Shown here: positions 54,815 through 63,999 of the stretch, one piece after another | Layout: the number at the start of each line of letters is the position of its first letter | How positions within the stretch are numbered: position 1 is the first letter of the stretch | Assembly (NCBI GenBank): GCA_946621465.1 | Contig: CAMOOO010000007.1 | Coordinates: 1-64,000 of the forward strand | Source of the DNA: an uncultured Clostridia bacterium | GTDB taxonomy: Bacteria; Bacillota; Clostridia; Christensenellales; DTU072 | Direction of reading: 5' to 3' | Length of the DNA stretch: 64,000 nucleotides | Position numbers and translations under genes: made by a program | Notes under the pieces: generated by a model | Seen by the model: only the letters and a program-made list of their open reading frames with translations | Databases searched by the model: none | Told to the model about the DNA's origin: nothing

Positions 54815-55297
54815 TCATAATTCTATATAATAGGGACAGATATTTTCGTAACGTCCGTCCTTCATTCTGAATCCGCGCGGAATGACCCCCAATTGATGAA
54901 ACCCCAGTCTTTCGTAAAGTCGTCTTGCCGCCACGTTCGTTTCCACAACGGCGTTGAATTGCAGTATCAAAAAGCCGAGCTTTTTTGCCTGTGCCATACA
55001 GTCAAGAACGAGTTTTTCGCCGATATGTTTCCCACGCATCTGCGAAAGGACGGCGTAACTTGCGTTGCAAATATGTCCGCATCGTCCCACGTTATTGGGG
55101 TGCAGGATATATAGACCCACGACCCTCTCGTCTTCATCCACCGCCACTCCGCAATAACTCTGCGACGAGAAGAATTTTTTTCCATCGTTTAACCCCAGCG
55201 GATCTTCCTGCGGAAAGGCATTTCCGCTGTTTACTACCTCGTTCCAAATAGCGATCATATGTCCCAGGTCTTTTTGTTCGTATTGTCTGACAATCAT
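54815..55297 (-). CDS. GNAT-family N-acetyltransferase
   Basis: A 160-residue GNAT fold enzyme. The acetyl-CoA loop region reads SQMRGKHIGEKLVLDCM (the R/QxxGxG/A motif as RGKHIGE), followed by VVETNVAARRLYERLGFHQLGVIPRGF. Acceptor unknown. It is placed between the SGNH esterase and the ABM protein; the operon is plausible but spacing alone supports it. Confidence 0.9.
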   Translation of the reverse strand: MIVRQYEQKDLGHMIAIWNEVVNSGNAFPQEDPLGLNDGKKFFSSQSYCGVAVDEDERVVGLYILHPNNVGRCGHICNASYAVLSQMRGKHIGEKLVLDCMAQAKKLGFLILQFNAVVETNVAARRLYERLGFHQLGVIPRGFRMKDGRYENICPYYIEL

Positions 55298-55315
55298 TTT
55301 ATGGTGGTCCCTTTA

Positions 55316-56677
55316 TCAATCACTTTCGATGACTTTTATCGTCTCGTCGGCGAACATCGTGCCGAGTTTAAGCATGCTCATGGAGTCGTAGTGCGCTTTA
55401 TCCGGGCAATCCGCCGGCTCTTTGTCATATTCAAGCCCTGCGGCAATGGTGTCAAGATAGATATATTTTCCCACCGATTCCGCATTCTTCTTTTTCCCTT
55501 CGTTGACTACCTTATAGAGGGGCCAGTAGGGACTGTCGGAAATGCCGGCATCCAAAAACCAGATGCCTTTGTCCGAGGCGTAGTCAGAAAACTCCTTTCT
55601 GACGTCGCAAATCAGGTTCTCCGATCTCTTAGCATAGGGCGCTGCGTATACGCCGAAGGCATCCGACTCGCCCTGCATCCAGCACATAACGTAAATTTTC
55701 GGGTCGTAGTTCTTTTTCTTCAGATAGTCCAAACACCCCCTGGTGAAGTTGACGAACGCTTTATAAAGTTCTCCCGTCCTTCCGTCCGAAGAAGGCGAAA
55801 GCCACTGCGTGTGCAGATCAGAGCCGCCCCAAGCGTATTTGATAATAAAGATTTTTTCGTCGGGATAGCGACGGCTAAGCGCGTCCGCAAGTCCCAGCTC
55901 CGGCCCGTAAAAAGCTCTTTTTACGTCGCCCCCCTCTCCTGCCGACAGATACTCGAACGCTCCGCCCGAAGAAGTCGCGCCGTTGTAATTAAAGTAGTTG
56001 ATCATTACGTTCTCGTACCCGGACGTGTAGCGCATAAACTCCTCTTCCGACGCGTACTTTTTAAGATAAGCCACGCGAGAAACGCCCTCGGCGTTCGACT
56101 GACCGTTCAAGAGGATGACTTTGACCTTTTGTCCATTCCCTTGCGGCAAGGTGTCTCTGATAAAGAAGTCTTTTACCACCGGCGCTTCTGCGCTGGGAGA
56201 AAAGGCATTGTAAAAAATCGTCGCAAGAACAGCCGAAGCGTACATCGAACAAAAGATAACGGAGCTGACCAGCGGCGAAAGGATCCCGTTACTGCGGAAG
56301 AAAGTCAAGAGAAACAACGACCCGACCAAAGTTGCCAGGATAATAACCGAGAGGTTGTAGCCCCTTGCTCCGCCTCTTTTTAACGTTATCAAACACAGCG
56401 CCAAAAAATAAAGGACAAGCAGGGAGAGAGAAACGATCACCCAGCGAATGACAAAAACCTTGTCCGTAACGTTCGTCGGCGAAAGAAATGCCGTTGTCCA
56501 AGCTGAAAAGATAACGATACATACGCCGATACCGACGCCGATTATAGAGGCTCTTTTTGCATTCCAATCTCCGAAATAATACTTTCTGAACGGTATCAAA
56601 AGGGCCGCGATAGCGAGAACGGACAACAGTCCGCCCAGCCAAAAGAAAATCTGACTGTTAATAAGTGCGTTTGCCAT
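55316..56677 (-). CDS. Membrane-anchored SGNH/sialate O-acetylesterase-like protein
   Basis: A 453-residue protein with four to five N-terminal membrane helices (about 10-150) and an outer carbohydrate-esterase domain. Block I reads VILLNGQSNAEGVSRV (catalytic Ser), a central MCWMQGESDAFG supplies the GES motif, and HYDSMSMLKLG near the C-terminus supplies His. It would remove acetyl groups from a surface or dietary glycan. The fusion of a multi-helix anchor to this esterase is not the usual secreted form. AGAGGT precedes the ATG. Confidence 0.85.
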   Translation of the reverse strand: MANALINSQIFFWLGGLLSVLAIAALLIPFRKYYFGDWNAKRASIIGVGIGVCIVIFSAWTTAFLSPTNVTDKVFVIRWVIVSLSLLVLYFLALCLITLKRGGARGYNLSVIILATLVGSLFLLTFFRSNGILSPLVSSVIFCSMYASAVLATIFYNAFSPSAEAPVVKDFFIRDTLPQGNGQKVKVILLNGQSNAEGVSRVAYLKKYASEEEFMRYTSGYENVMINYFNYNGATSSGGAFEYLSAGEGGDVKRAFYGPELGLADALSRRYPDEKIFIIKYAWGGSDLHTQWLSPSSDGRTGELYKAFVNFTRGCLDYLKKKNYDPKIYVMCWMQGESDAFGVYAAPYAKRSENLICDVRKEFSDYASDKGIWFLDAGISDSPYWPLYKVVNEGKKKNAESVGKYIYLDTIAAGLEYDKEPADCPDKAHYDSMSMLKLGTMFADETIKVIESD

Positions 56678-56709
56678 AATAACCTCTTCCTAAAATACTT
56701 TATTCATAA

Positions 56710-57735
56710 TCAGTGCGTCTGACCATAGCAGTCGATTTTGCCGTTATCGCCGATGACGGCAAGCACACCGTTTTCTTTATCCGTTGTATAAAACATCGGT
56801 TTGCAGATACGCTCGATACGCATCAGCACCATACGATTGACATAATCGTGACGGTTGGTGATGACGCAGATTTCCGGCGAAAGAGTTTTTATAAAGTTTT
56901 TGGTGCTGGAGCCTTCGTTGCTGTGGTGACCGACTTTTAAGAGATGCACTTCTCCGATCTGAGGAGCGAGACGGTCTTCGTCGCCGGACAGGTTATCCAT
57001 GTCGCCGGCAAGGAATACTCTCGTTCCGTTTTTCTCTACAAGTACGCCGAGAGAATGGTCGTTTTCGCCCACCTTTTCCCCGGTGTCGGGATCGGTGGTA
57101 TTGATGAGGGTGATGGTAAAGTTACCCAGCATAAAGGGAGTGCCGTCCATTTCCGAAACGATGGGGACACCACGCTCGTTGAGGGCGTTTACCATCTGAT
57201 CGTAGACCTCTTGGTTGTCCCATTTTTCTATCTCGTAGTCCTTTACTTTGGAGCTGTCGTATTTTTTCAGATAGGCACGATCCACGGTGATATCGGGGTC
57301 GAGAATGACGGTATCGAAGCCGCCGATGTGGTCGGAGTGGCTGTGGGTTCCCAGGACGAAATCAAGATGAACCTTTCCGTTCTCATCCGCCGCCCATTTC
57401 TTCAGATAGGCGACAACTTTATCTTCATACCCATCCAGTTCCAGGTTGGAAAAGCCTCGTGGATTGTCGCTGTCCTCCGCCGCGTCGATCAAGGCGAAGT
57501 GTCCGTCGCTCTCGAGCAAGATAGCGTCCGATCCGCCGGTACTTAAAAAGTGTATTTTATCCGGCGCGGAAATCGCTTCCTCGTTTACCGCCGGCAAGGG
57601 AGCGGAGCGCAACTTCCTGTCCAACGAAATAAGAGGCGCAAAAACGATCAACAAAGTTATTCCCGCGACCAGTAATACCGCCGCTATAATCAATATGACC
57701 ATTGTCTTTTTACTCATTTTCTTCTTATTTTTCAT
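56710..57735 (-). CDS. Membrane-anchored metallo-beta-lactamase-fold hydrolase (ComEC C-domain-like)
   Basis: A 341-residue protein with a single N-terminal helix (about 9-33) and an MBL-fold domain. The metal motif reads THSHSDHIGG (HxHxDH), followed by FLAGDMDNL and VGHHSNEGSS. This is the layout of stand-alone relatives of the ComEC/Rec2 hydrolase domain, which may cut nucleic acids or phosphoesters outside the membrane. Substrate unknown. GGAG lies 8 nt before the ATG. Confidence 0.87.
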   Translation of the reverse strand: MKNKKKMSKKTMVILIIAAVLLVAGITLLIVFAPLISLDRKLRSAPLPAVNEEAISAPDKIHFLSTGGSDAILLESDGHFALIDAAEDSDNPRGFSNLELDGYEDKVVAYLKKWAADENGKVHLDFVLGTHSHSDHIGGFDTVILDPDITVDRAYLKKYDSSKVKDYEIEKWDNQEVYDQMVNALNERGVPIVSEMDGTPFMLGNFTITLINTTDPDTGEKVGENDHSLGVLVEKNGTRVFLAGDMDNLSGDEDRLAPQIGEVHLLKVGHHSNEGSSTKNFIKTLSPEICVITNRHDYVNRMVLMRIERICKPMFYTTDKENGVLAVIGDNGKIDCYGQTH

Positions 57736-57801
57736 ACAATCATCTCCAAATAGCGCCGATTGGGTTCTTATATTTTTCTTTTTGGTATTCCAAAGTTAAT
57801 T

Positions 57802-59067
57802 TTATATTTCAATTAAAGGGATATCCGTCATGTTTATTAAGCGGCGGAGGGACAGGCGGCGTCGCATATAGGGGTGGTAATAAAAGGCTTCTTTAATCAG
57901 CTCCCGGCTTTTTCCGATATCCTTATAGGTTAGCTTGCAACCGGCCTTTTTCATGGCGGCGTAAACTTCTTCATAGCGCGGAACGGAGCGAACGACGTCC
58001 TTTATCGCGGAAAAGTTTTTTTCAATCAGGGTCGGGTCGATGCCGTCCGTTATGGTATCGGGAGTGTTGAGTTTCATCATGTCGGGCGCGAGGGCGCCGT
58101 AGGTTTTTTTGATGTCTTCCCAGTCGTTTCGTTCCGGGAAGGCGGTCACGCTGTCGCGTGCAAGAATGCTGTCGTACTGCTTCAGCATAAGTAGCGTCAT
58201 TACACCCACGTCTTCGCCGTGATAGTTGGGGACTTTGTTTTCGATCAGTTCTTTGCATTCAACGTAGTGCGCCATGATATGTTCGGTGCCGCTCCCGGGA
58301 CGGGAAGTCTTGGTAAAACTCATGGCAATGCCCGTTAAAAGCAGGCCTTCGAAAATTTTCTTTGCCCCTTCCTCACTCTCCGCTGTCACTTTATCCGCCA
58401 TAGAAAAGACGGTGTTGGTTGCTTTGGCGGTCAATGCCGCTACACGAGAGCAGTAGCTCTCTCCGGTAATAAGACGCGACACCTGCCAGTCAATAAGGGC
58501 GACGTACTTTGCCATCATATCCCCGAACCCGGCGCTCTTCAGTTCGACGGGGGAACGGGCTAAGACGGCGGTATCGGCAATGATGACTTCGGGGCATTTT
58601 GCTTCGTACGTGATCTTGAAATTATGATCTACGATGGGGGCGGAATAGGAAGCGAAGCCGTCCATACTTGGGGCGGTCGCGTACAGGCAGAGTTTTTTAT
58701 CCGCCTCGGCGCATGCCTTTCGGCAGGTATCGTGTATCGACCCCGTCCCCACGGCGAGGACGCCCTCTATCCCCTGCTCAAAATAGCTCTTAATCCGGCG
58801 CACTTCCGTCATCGTCGCAACGCGGAGGGTCGGATAGATATGCTTCGTTACCCGAAACCCGTTCAAACTTTTTTCTATTCCTTCCGCCGCGGAAAGGGTG
58901 GTTTCGTCGGCGACAAGGAGCAGGCTTTTTCCAAACCCGTTCTCCTCTAAAATGCGTCCTACGTCGGCGGTAATACCGCTACCGATACAGATATCTCCTA
59001 TCAGACACTGGTGCTTTTGTCCGCACGGGCAGTTTTCGTATTGCTTGATCAGTTGTCCAAAGTCCAT
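57802..59067 (-). CDS. sn-Glycerol-1-phosphate dehydrogenase
   Basis: A 421-residue iron-type dehydrogenase of the AraM/EgsA group, which reduces dihydroxyacetone phosphate to sn-glycerol-1-phosphate. The NAD loop AVGTGSIHDTCRKAC and the TAPSMDGFASYSAPI segment are diagnostic. Metal ligands are visible as D in PSMDG, H in SGTEHIMAHYVE, and H in NYHGEDVGV. In Bacillus the product is used for an unusual prenylated glycerol lipid. AAAGGAG precedes the ATG. It overlaps the glycerophosphodiesterase gene by 19 bases. Confidence 0.92.
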   Translation of the reverse strand: MDFGQLIKQYENCPCGQKHQCLIGDICIGSGITADVGRILEENGFGKSLLLVADETTLSAAEGIEKSLNGFRVTKHIYPTLRVATMTEVRRIKSYFEQGIEGVLAVGTGSIHDTCRKACAEADKKLCLYATAPSMDGFASYSAPIVDHNFKITYEAKCPEVIIADTAVLARSPVELKSAGFGDMMAKYVALIDWQVSRLITGESYCSRVAALTAKATNTVFSMADKVTAESEEGAKKIFEGLLLTGIAMSFTKTSRPGSGTEHIMAHYVECKELIENKVPNYHGEDVGVMTLLMLKQYDSILARDSVTAFPERNDWEDIKKTYGALAPDMMKLNTPDTITDGIDPTLIEKNFSAIKDVVRSVPRYEEVYAAMKKAGCKLTYKDIGKSRELIKEAFYYHPYMRRRLSLRRLINMTDIPLIEI

Positions 59068-59831
59068 TCCTCTGCTCCTTTGACTTTGCCTATTTTACGC
59101 CCCAGCACTTTCATCGCCGGAACCGGATCGTTGGCTGTAATAAGATTGCATTCTTTCTTGGACAAAAACCTCCTGACGTCCTTCTCGTTATCAGCGCAAA
59201 ACATATGGGTGGGGAACCCGTGCCGGGCGTACAGCGGATAAAAGATGGACCTGACCTGGCTAAGGTTCATGCCGATCTCGTCGTAGTAGCGATAGGGGTC
59301 TTTTCCGTGGTATTTCATGCTACCTTTCAGATACCCCATCGTTCTGCCGCCGTATTTCGTCTTGATATACTCGACGATACGGGTATCCCACAGATAGAAA
59401 AAGGCATTCTCGAACAGTCCGTATTTCTTTAACATAGCAACGGCGATATCGGCGCATTCTTCGGTGCTGATCTTAAGTTCCGTTCCCATATGGATATCCG
59501 GTCTTTTTCTCGCCGCTAATGCACACAGTTCTTCAAAGGTAGGCACCGTCAAACCGCACGAAAGGTATTTGTTGCCGAACTTCTTGGTATAGGCGGGGTT
59601 GAGCCGCTGTTTGATTTCTTGCAGCGTCAGGTCGGCAATCTCGACGTCCACGTCGCAGGTGCGCTTGGCGTTACTGTCGTGCATAAGCACGGGGATCTTA
59701 TCCTTTGTCAATCTGATATCGAATTCCACCGCGTCCACGCCGAGGTCCATTGCGCCCTCGTATGAAATCATGGTGTTCTCCGGATAGACGGCGCAGTACC
59801 CTCTATGCCCTTCAATAAGTATCTCTTTCAT
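59049..59831 (-). CDS. Glycerophosphodiester phosphodiesterase
   Basis: A 260-residue GDPD-family TIM barrel. The catalytic pieces are EGHRGYCAVYPENTMISYEGA (first His and Pro-Glu-Asn-Thr), AVEFDIRLTKD (Glu and Asp metal ligands) and LMHDSN (second His). It has no signal peptide, so it acts in the cytoplasm on glycerophosphodiesters, releasing glycerol phosphate. It is translationally coupled to the glycerol-1-phosphate dehydrogenase and follows the metallophosphoesterase by 8 nt. Confidence 0.93.
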   Translation of the reverse strand: MKEILIEGHRGYCAVYPENTMISYEGAMDLGVDAVEFDIRLTKDKIPVLMHDSNAKRTCDVDVEIADLTLQEIKQRLNPAYTKKFGNKYLSCGLTVPTFEELCALAARKRPDIHMGTELKISTEECADIAVAMLKKYGLFENAFFYLWDTRIVEYIKTKYGGRTMGYLKGSMKYHGKDPYRYYDEIGMNLSQVRSIFYPLYARHGFPTHMFCADNEKDVRRFLSKKECNLITANDPVPAMKVLGRKIGKVKGAEEWTLDN

Positions 59832-59839
59832 CTCTTCTC

Positions 59840-60727
59840 CTATTTAATTGTCACAACGCGCACACTGTCCAGACCAACGACGTATTGGGGGATATTCCCG
59901 ACCCTGGTTTCAAAGTCGATGTGCAGGTGACCGCAAAGTATGCCTTTTATGTTTTCCTGTCCGATAATGTATTCAAAAGATTCATACGTTATCTCGTCCG
60001 CTTTTTGGGAGCGGTATTTATCTTCGGGGTAATTTTTCATCAAATCTTCCGGCACTGCCATAAGGTAAGCCGCGCCGTCGTCGACGATGCTGGCGTCGTA
60101 CAGTTCTTTGGTATAAAGGGGAACGTGGACAAGCAGGATAATCGGCTTACCCGTCGCAACGACCTCTTTTAATTGGGCAAGCTGCGTTGCCGTCATTTTG
60201 TGATCGGAGTTGTCGATACCTACGAAACACACGCCGTTTATTTCCTCGCAAAAGAAGCTGAGGTCCCGTCCTGCTACCGCAGAGAGTTTTTTGTAATAGT
60301 CGCTGTTTACGTCCTCCGGTTCGTGATTCCCCGGAACGTACAGGCAGTCCGTTTCTGCAAAAAACACACCTGCGCGCTCGATATTGGCGTCGGTGGGAAA
60401 ATCCATCAAGTCTCCGGTGTGGACGATGCGCCAGCCGTTTTCTTTTGCCATAGAGGCGACGTATTGGAGCTTTTGTTCCTGCAAGTTATCAAAACGCTTG
60501 GTGCGCTTTTTGCCCTGCTTTTTCACCTCTTTGGTATCGCTGTCACTATACAAAGTCAGGTGCGTATCGCTGGTATGGAGGACGGTGAACGTCACTTCCG
60601 CGCCGGCGTCTATCTCCGAATAAAGCACCGTCATATCCAGTTTCTTTTGGCACCCCGTCATGCCCACAACGATGGTTATTGCCAGTGTGAGAATGAGAAA
60701 AAGGGCAAGTACTTTTTTATTTTTCAT
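59840..60727 (-). CDS. Metallophosphoesterase lipoprotein
   Basis: A 295-residue calcineurin-like phosphoesterase. It has an N-terminal signal with lipobox MTGC, and metal motifs LHTSDTHLT, VHTGDLMDF, VPGNHEPE, LVHVPLY and GHLHID in the expected order. It should act at the cell surface on a phosphomonoester or diester, perhaps one imported by the neighbouring symporter. The start at 60727 is chosen for GAGG 6 nt upstream, which lies in the end of the symporter gene; an ATG 12 nt earlier lacks a ribosome site. Confidence 0.88.
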   Translation of the reverse strand: MKNKKVLALFLILTLAITIVVGMTGCQKKLDMTVLYSEIDAGAEVTFTVLHTSDTHLTLYSDSDTKEVKKQGKKRTKRFDNLQEQKLQYVASMAKENGWRIVHTGDLMDFPTDANIERAGVFFAETDCLYVPGNHEPEDVNSDYYKKLSAVAGRDLSFFCEEINGVCFVGIDNSDHKMTATQLAQLKEVVATGKPIILLVHVPLYTKELYDASIVDDGAAYLMAVPEDLMKNYPEDKYRSQKADEITYESFEYIIGQENIKGILCGHLHIDFETRVGNIPQYVVGLDSVRVVTIK

Positions 60728-62597
60728 CGGCAACCTCATATTTGTCTTTGTCTTTCATAAAACGAGAGGAGGCAATAAAATCGGCGCGGAACTTCTCCTC
60801 GTCGAAGTCGCCCCCCTTTCTCTTTCGTTTTTCCACCTGCGACTCCAGTCTCTTTTCTTCCACGGCGAGATTGGAGAGGAAAATGTTTCTGTCCGAGAGG
60901 AATTTTTCTCTGTCGCACCGGGCTTTGGCTTCGTCATAAAACTCCATGACCTTGTTACATACTTCCCTCTTTTCGTCGACGTTCTTCTTCAAAAAGTCGC
61001 TTCCGCCTTCGTAGGCGTCCAATACCGCTTTTATGTTGAGGATATCGTCGTCGGTCAGACATCCGTCCTTCAGATCGGTCTCCGCCGCGCGGATATGAAG
61101 TACGCGAACGATGTCGGCGTGCTTTTTCTCATCGAGATCCCAAAAGAAGAAGGGAATGGACGCAAGCACGGCGCCGATAAGTCCGAGTAACGTATAGTAG
61201 AAGTAGGCGTTGGACAGGGTATCCGTATTACGGAACACAACGTCGAATTCGTCGGTCAGTTTGATCCCGGCAAAGGACAAAAACAGCGGCGAAAGGATGC
61301 CCGTAAACAGTCCGACGACGGTCAGGATGATATTGAAATAATTGGTCCACGTCCCTTCCAGACGCAGTCCCGAACGGTACTGCTCGTAGTCGAGAGCGTC
61401 GCTGGTCATCACCGTCGTGACGATGGCAATGCCTAGGGTGAAGTTCTGCCCGTAGATACAGAACAGCGCGATAACGGGATAACTTTTGCACACCAAAAGT
61501 TGAATTGCCGCCATCAAAACGAAAAAGAGGTTGCCAAAGCAGATGGCTTTTTTCTTGCCCACTTTTTTATAGACCATAGGCCCTAAAATAAGCGCCGGGA
61601 GATAGGCGGTGCCAAGGACTGCGCTGAGTACGCCGTATAACACGCCCCCTAAATTTCCGCCGATGGAATACATACAGATCCACTGATAGAAATTGATAAC
61701 GCCGCGGAAGCCGGTAAAGGCGCTATAAAGGATCATCAGCCAAAAATACTTGTTTTTTGCCAGTGCCTTTATCCCCTGCACAAATCCGACTTTGGCTACG
61801 TTATTGACGGAAAGTACGGCGCGTTCTTTGGTGTGGAGATAGGTCATAAGCACGCAAAAAAATGCGCCTACACCGCAGACGGGGAAAAAGATACGGTAAA
61901 TAAGGGGCTGGTACTGACCGCTCTCCCCCGCCACCCATACGGCGATAATCGGCAATATGGTGTTGATTACGCTACTGGGTATCTGCCCGAGGGTGCTGTG
62001 GACGGAGTTGATATTGGTCCGTTCCTGTGAATTGGAGGTGATGGTCTGTTGTATCCCGGTGATTGCCTGCGCCGTGAATTGAGAAAAGGAAATACCTATC
62101 TGTAACAACACGAACATAGCGATAATACCCCAGGAAAAGATCAACGTATCCGCTTCTCCGTTGAGGTAAGGGATGATAGGAAGGGGCATTTCAAACGCCA
62201 CAGCGTCCATCCACCCTCTCGGAATAAAAGGTATTAGGCAATAACTGACCGCGCTGACCGCCGTCGGCCAAAGTAAAAAGGGTTTGAATTTTCCTTTTTT
62301 ACTGTTACTATTATCGATAATCATGGAAAAGATGGGAGAACGGATGAGGGTAATGATCGCGCCCACCCAGCCGAGGATAAGCACCAGTCCGGGCGTCATT
62401 CTGAAATAAGCGTTCATCAGCGGCAACGTCGCTACCAGTCCGACCCAGGCGGTAAAGATGTTCATAAACGACGTACTCGCCACTCCGGCGGTAAAGGCCG
62501 CTATCTCTTTGTAACTGACCTGATACCCCTGCGGCGGCCGACGCCAGTACTCTTTCAGTTTATAATATCCGCCAATCAATTTCTCTTTCATGCGCAC
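60717..62597 (-). CDS. GPH-type (MFS_2) symporter with long C-terminal tail
   Basis: A 626-residue membrane protein. About 12 helices cover residues 25-480. The cytoplasmic loop RSPIFSMIIDNSNSKKGKFKP and the MTSDALDYEQYRSGLRLEGTW segment match the glycoside-pentoside-hexuronide:cation family. The last 140 residues are a charged, helical, soluble tail (EEKRLESQVEKRKRKGGDF) not found in the shorter relative at 3437. It is the first gene of an operon with phosphoesterase, glycerophosphodiesterase and glycerol-1-phosphate dehydrogenase, so a phosphorylated or glycerol-linked solute is possible. Confidence 0.87.
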   Translation of the reverse strand: MRMKEKLIGGYYKLKEYWRRPPQGYQVSYKEIAAFTAGVASTSFMNIFTAWVGLVATLPLMNAYFRMTPGLVLILGWVGAIITLIRSPIFSMIIDNSNSKKGKFKPFLLWPTAVSAVSYCLIPFIPRGWMDAVAFEMPLPIIPYLNGEADTLIFSWGIIAMFVLLQIGISFSQFTAQAITGIQQTITSNSQERTNINSVHSTLGQIPSSVINTILPIIAVWVAGESGQYQPLIYRIFFPVCGVGAFFCVLMTYLHTKERAVLSVNNVAKVGFVQGIKALAKNKYFWLMILYSAFTGFRGVINFYQWICMYSIGGNLGGVLYGVLSAVLGTAYLPALILGPMVYKKVGKKKAICFGNLFFVLMAAIQLLVCKSYPVIALFCIYGQNFTLGIAIVTTVMTSDALDYEQYRSGLRLEGTWTNYFNIILTVVGLFTGILSPLFLSFAGIKLTDEFDVVFRNTDTLSNAYFYYTLLGLIGAVLASIPFFFWDLDEKKHADIVRVLHIRAAETDLKDGCLTDDDILNIKAVLDAYEGGSDFLKKNVDEKREVCNKVMEFYDEAKARCDREKFLSDRNIFLSNLAVEEKRLESQVEKRKRKGGDFDEEKFRADFIASSRFMKDKDKYEVADEK

Positions 62598-62662
62598 GCC
62601 CTTTATAAAAAGTAATAGCTTATTTTATGATACTATATTTTTTGCATTTTGAAAAGCCCCAT

Positions 62663-62690
62663 TGTGCAAAAGAAAGTCACATGTTATAAT
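62663..62690 (+). promoter_or_regulatory. Promoter of the frameshifted gene, probably leaderless
   Basis: TATAAT (62685-62690) with a weak TTGTGC about 17 nt upstream, then only 6 nt to the ATG at 62697. It has the same geometry as the ispE promoter. Confidence 0.5.
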
Positions 62691-62696
62691 ATTTTT

Positions 62697-63151
62697 ATGT
62701 CATCGGTAAATAACATCCCATCCGCCGCAAAAGACTGCCTGACCTGGCTGGAAAAAATATGCTCGCGCCGGGAGCAAACGGCACGCCGGAAACGATGTCC
62801 GCGTCCAAAAACAACGACGTGAATATCTGCGACTTCGTCTACACTATGGGATACGGACTCAACGCCCTGATTTCCCTCTACGAGGTAACCGGGAAAAGAA
62901 AGTTTTTAGACTATGCCAAAAAGGTCGCATCTTTTGCGCTGGACGTACAGTGCAAAGAAAACGATCCTATCGTTGACGGCGGTTGGCGCGGTTCTTTCAA
63001 CAAGATAACCAAAGTCCCCGAGGGGCGGTGCAATCAGGACAACCAACCGGACGAAGGGGGCGTCTACTCCCTCTATGCCGGATGGTGCGCCCTCCCGATA
63101 ACGACGGGGCTACTGCGCTTAATAAGAATCATCACGGAAACCAAACAATAA
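62697..63151 (+). pseudogene. Frameshifted remnant of an alpha/alpha-toroid glycosidase-like protein
   Basis: One frame from 62697 gives SSVNNIPSAAKDCLTWLEK. A second frame from 62759 gives MLAPGANGTPETMSASKNN, then DFVYTMGYGLNALISLYEVTGKRKFLDYAKKVASFAL to 63151. They join smoothly if one A is restored in the run at 62752-62757. The combined 151 residues look like the C-terminal hairpins of a six-hairpin glycosidase or lyase. Such enzymes are at least twice this long, so it is a decayed remnant or, less likely, a gene read by slippage on the A run. Confidence 0.6.
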
Positions 63152-63171
63152 ATCCGGCATGACACCTACCT

Positions 63172-63999
63172 ATGCAGACAATGACGATAACGAAAGAACT
63201 ACTCTTTACTCAATTGGAAAAAGCCGGCGTAAAACACGACGATACCCTTCTCGTCCATTCTTCCATGAAAGCCTTTGGGCGCTTTGAAAGGGGCATGGAC
63301 GGATTGATCGACGCTTTTTGCGAGTATTTGTCGGACGGGTTATTTATCGTACCTGCTCATACCTGGCATTCCGTCAATAAGAAAAGTACTGTCTTCAACC
63401 TCAAAAACGCCGAGCCGTGTACGGGGCTGTTATCCCAAACGGCGGTCAGAAGAGCGGACGGCGTACGTAGCTGTCACCCCACCCACTCCGTCGTGGTCTT
63501 CGGTAAAGGCAAAGAGGAATTCATTGCCGGAGAGGAAACGATCGTAACCCCCACACCGCGAAAGGGTTGCTACGGAAAGCTGATAGATAAAAACGCCGTC
63601 ATCCTCTTACTCGGCGTTGGGTACGACAAAAACACTTTCTTTCACTGCCTGGAAGAATCGGCAGGCGTCCCGGACAGACTATCGCAAAAAGAGGTTCCTT
63701 TTATCATAGATAACGGCGCCCAAACGCCGCATCCGATGAAAACGATACACTGTCCCTATTGCGATGACGTCTCACGCTATTACCCGACGCTGGAGCCCCT
63801 TATCCTCAGCGCACAAACTCGCGCTCCGATCGGGAACGCCCCTTCTGTTTTTTGTCGAGCAAAAGACGCCGCCGATATTCTCCTACCCGTCATGGCTGCC
63901 GCCGCGGAGAACGGTTCAGACTATCTGCTCCCAGATAAACGAGCGCGCTATCTGAAACGCCAACGGTTCAATCCGCTCCATTGGTTTGGAAAAAAATGA
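63172..63999 (+). CDS. AAC(3)-family aminoglycoside N-acetyltransferase-like protein
   Basis: A 275-residue protein of the antibiotic acetyltransferase (AAC(3)/YokD) family: LLVHSSMKAFGRFERGMDGLIDAF, VPAHTWHSVNKK, the PTHSVVVFGKG block with catalytic His, and LLLGVGYDKNTFFHCLEE. The family acetylates aminoglycosides, but many members in gut anaerobes have other, unknown substrates, so resistance should not be assumed. It has a full-length stop just inside the window edge. It starts 20 nt after the glycosidase remnant. Confidence 0.88.
   Translation: MQTMTITKELLFTQLEKAGVKHDDTLLVHSSMKAFGRFERGMDGLIDAFCEYLSDGLFIVPAHTWHSVNKKSTVFNLKNAEPCTGLLSQTAVRRADGVRSCHPTHSVVVFGKGKEEFIAGEETIVTPTPRKGCYGKLIDKNAVILLLGVGYDKNTFFHCLEESAGVPDRLSQKEVPFIIDNGAQTPHPMKTIHCPYCDDVSRYYPTLEPLILSAQTRAPIGNAPSVFCRAKDAADILLPVMAAAAENGSDYLLPDKRARYLKRQRFNPLHWFGKK

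Noticed and set aside
55259..56383. 374-codon plus-strand frame opposite the SGNH esterase
   Set aside because: Antisense shadow of a gene with clear catalytic motifs.
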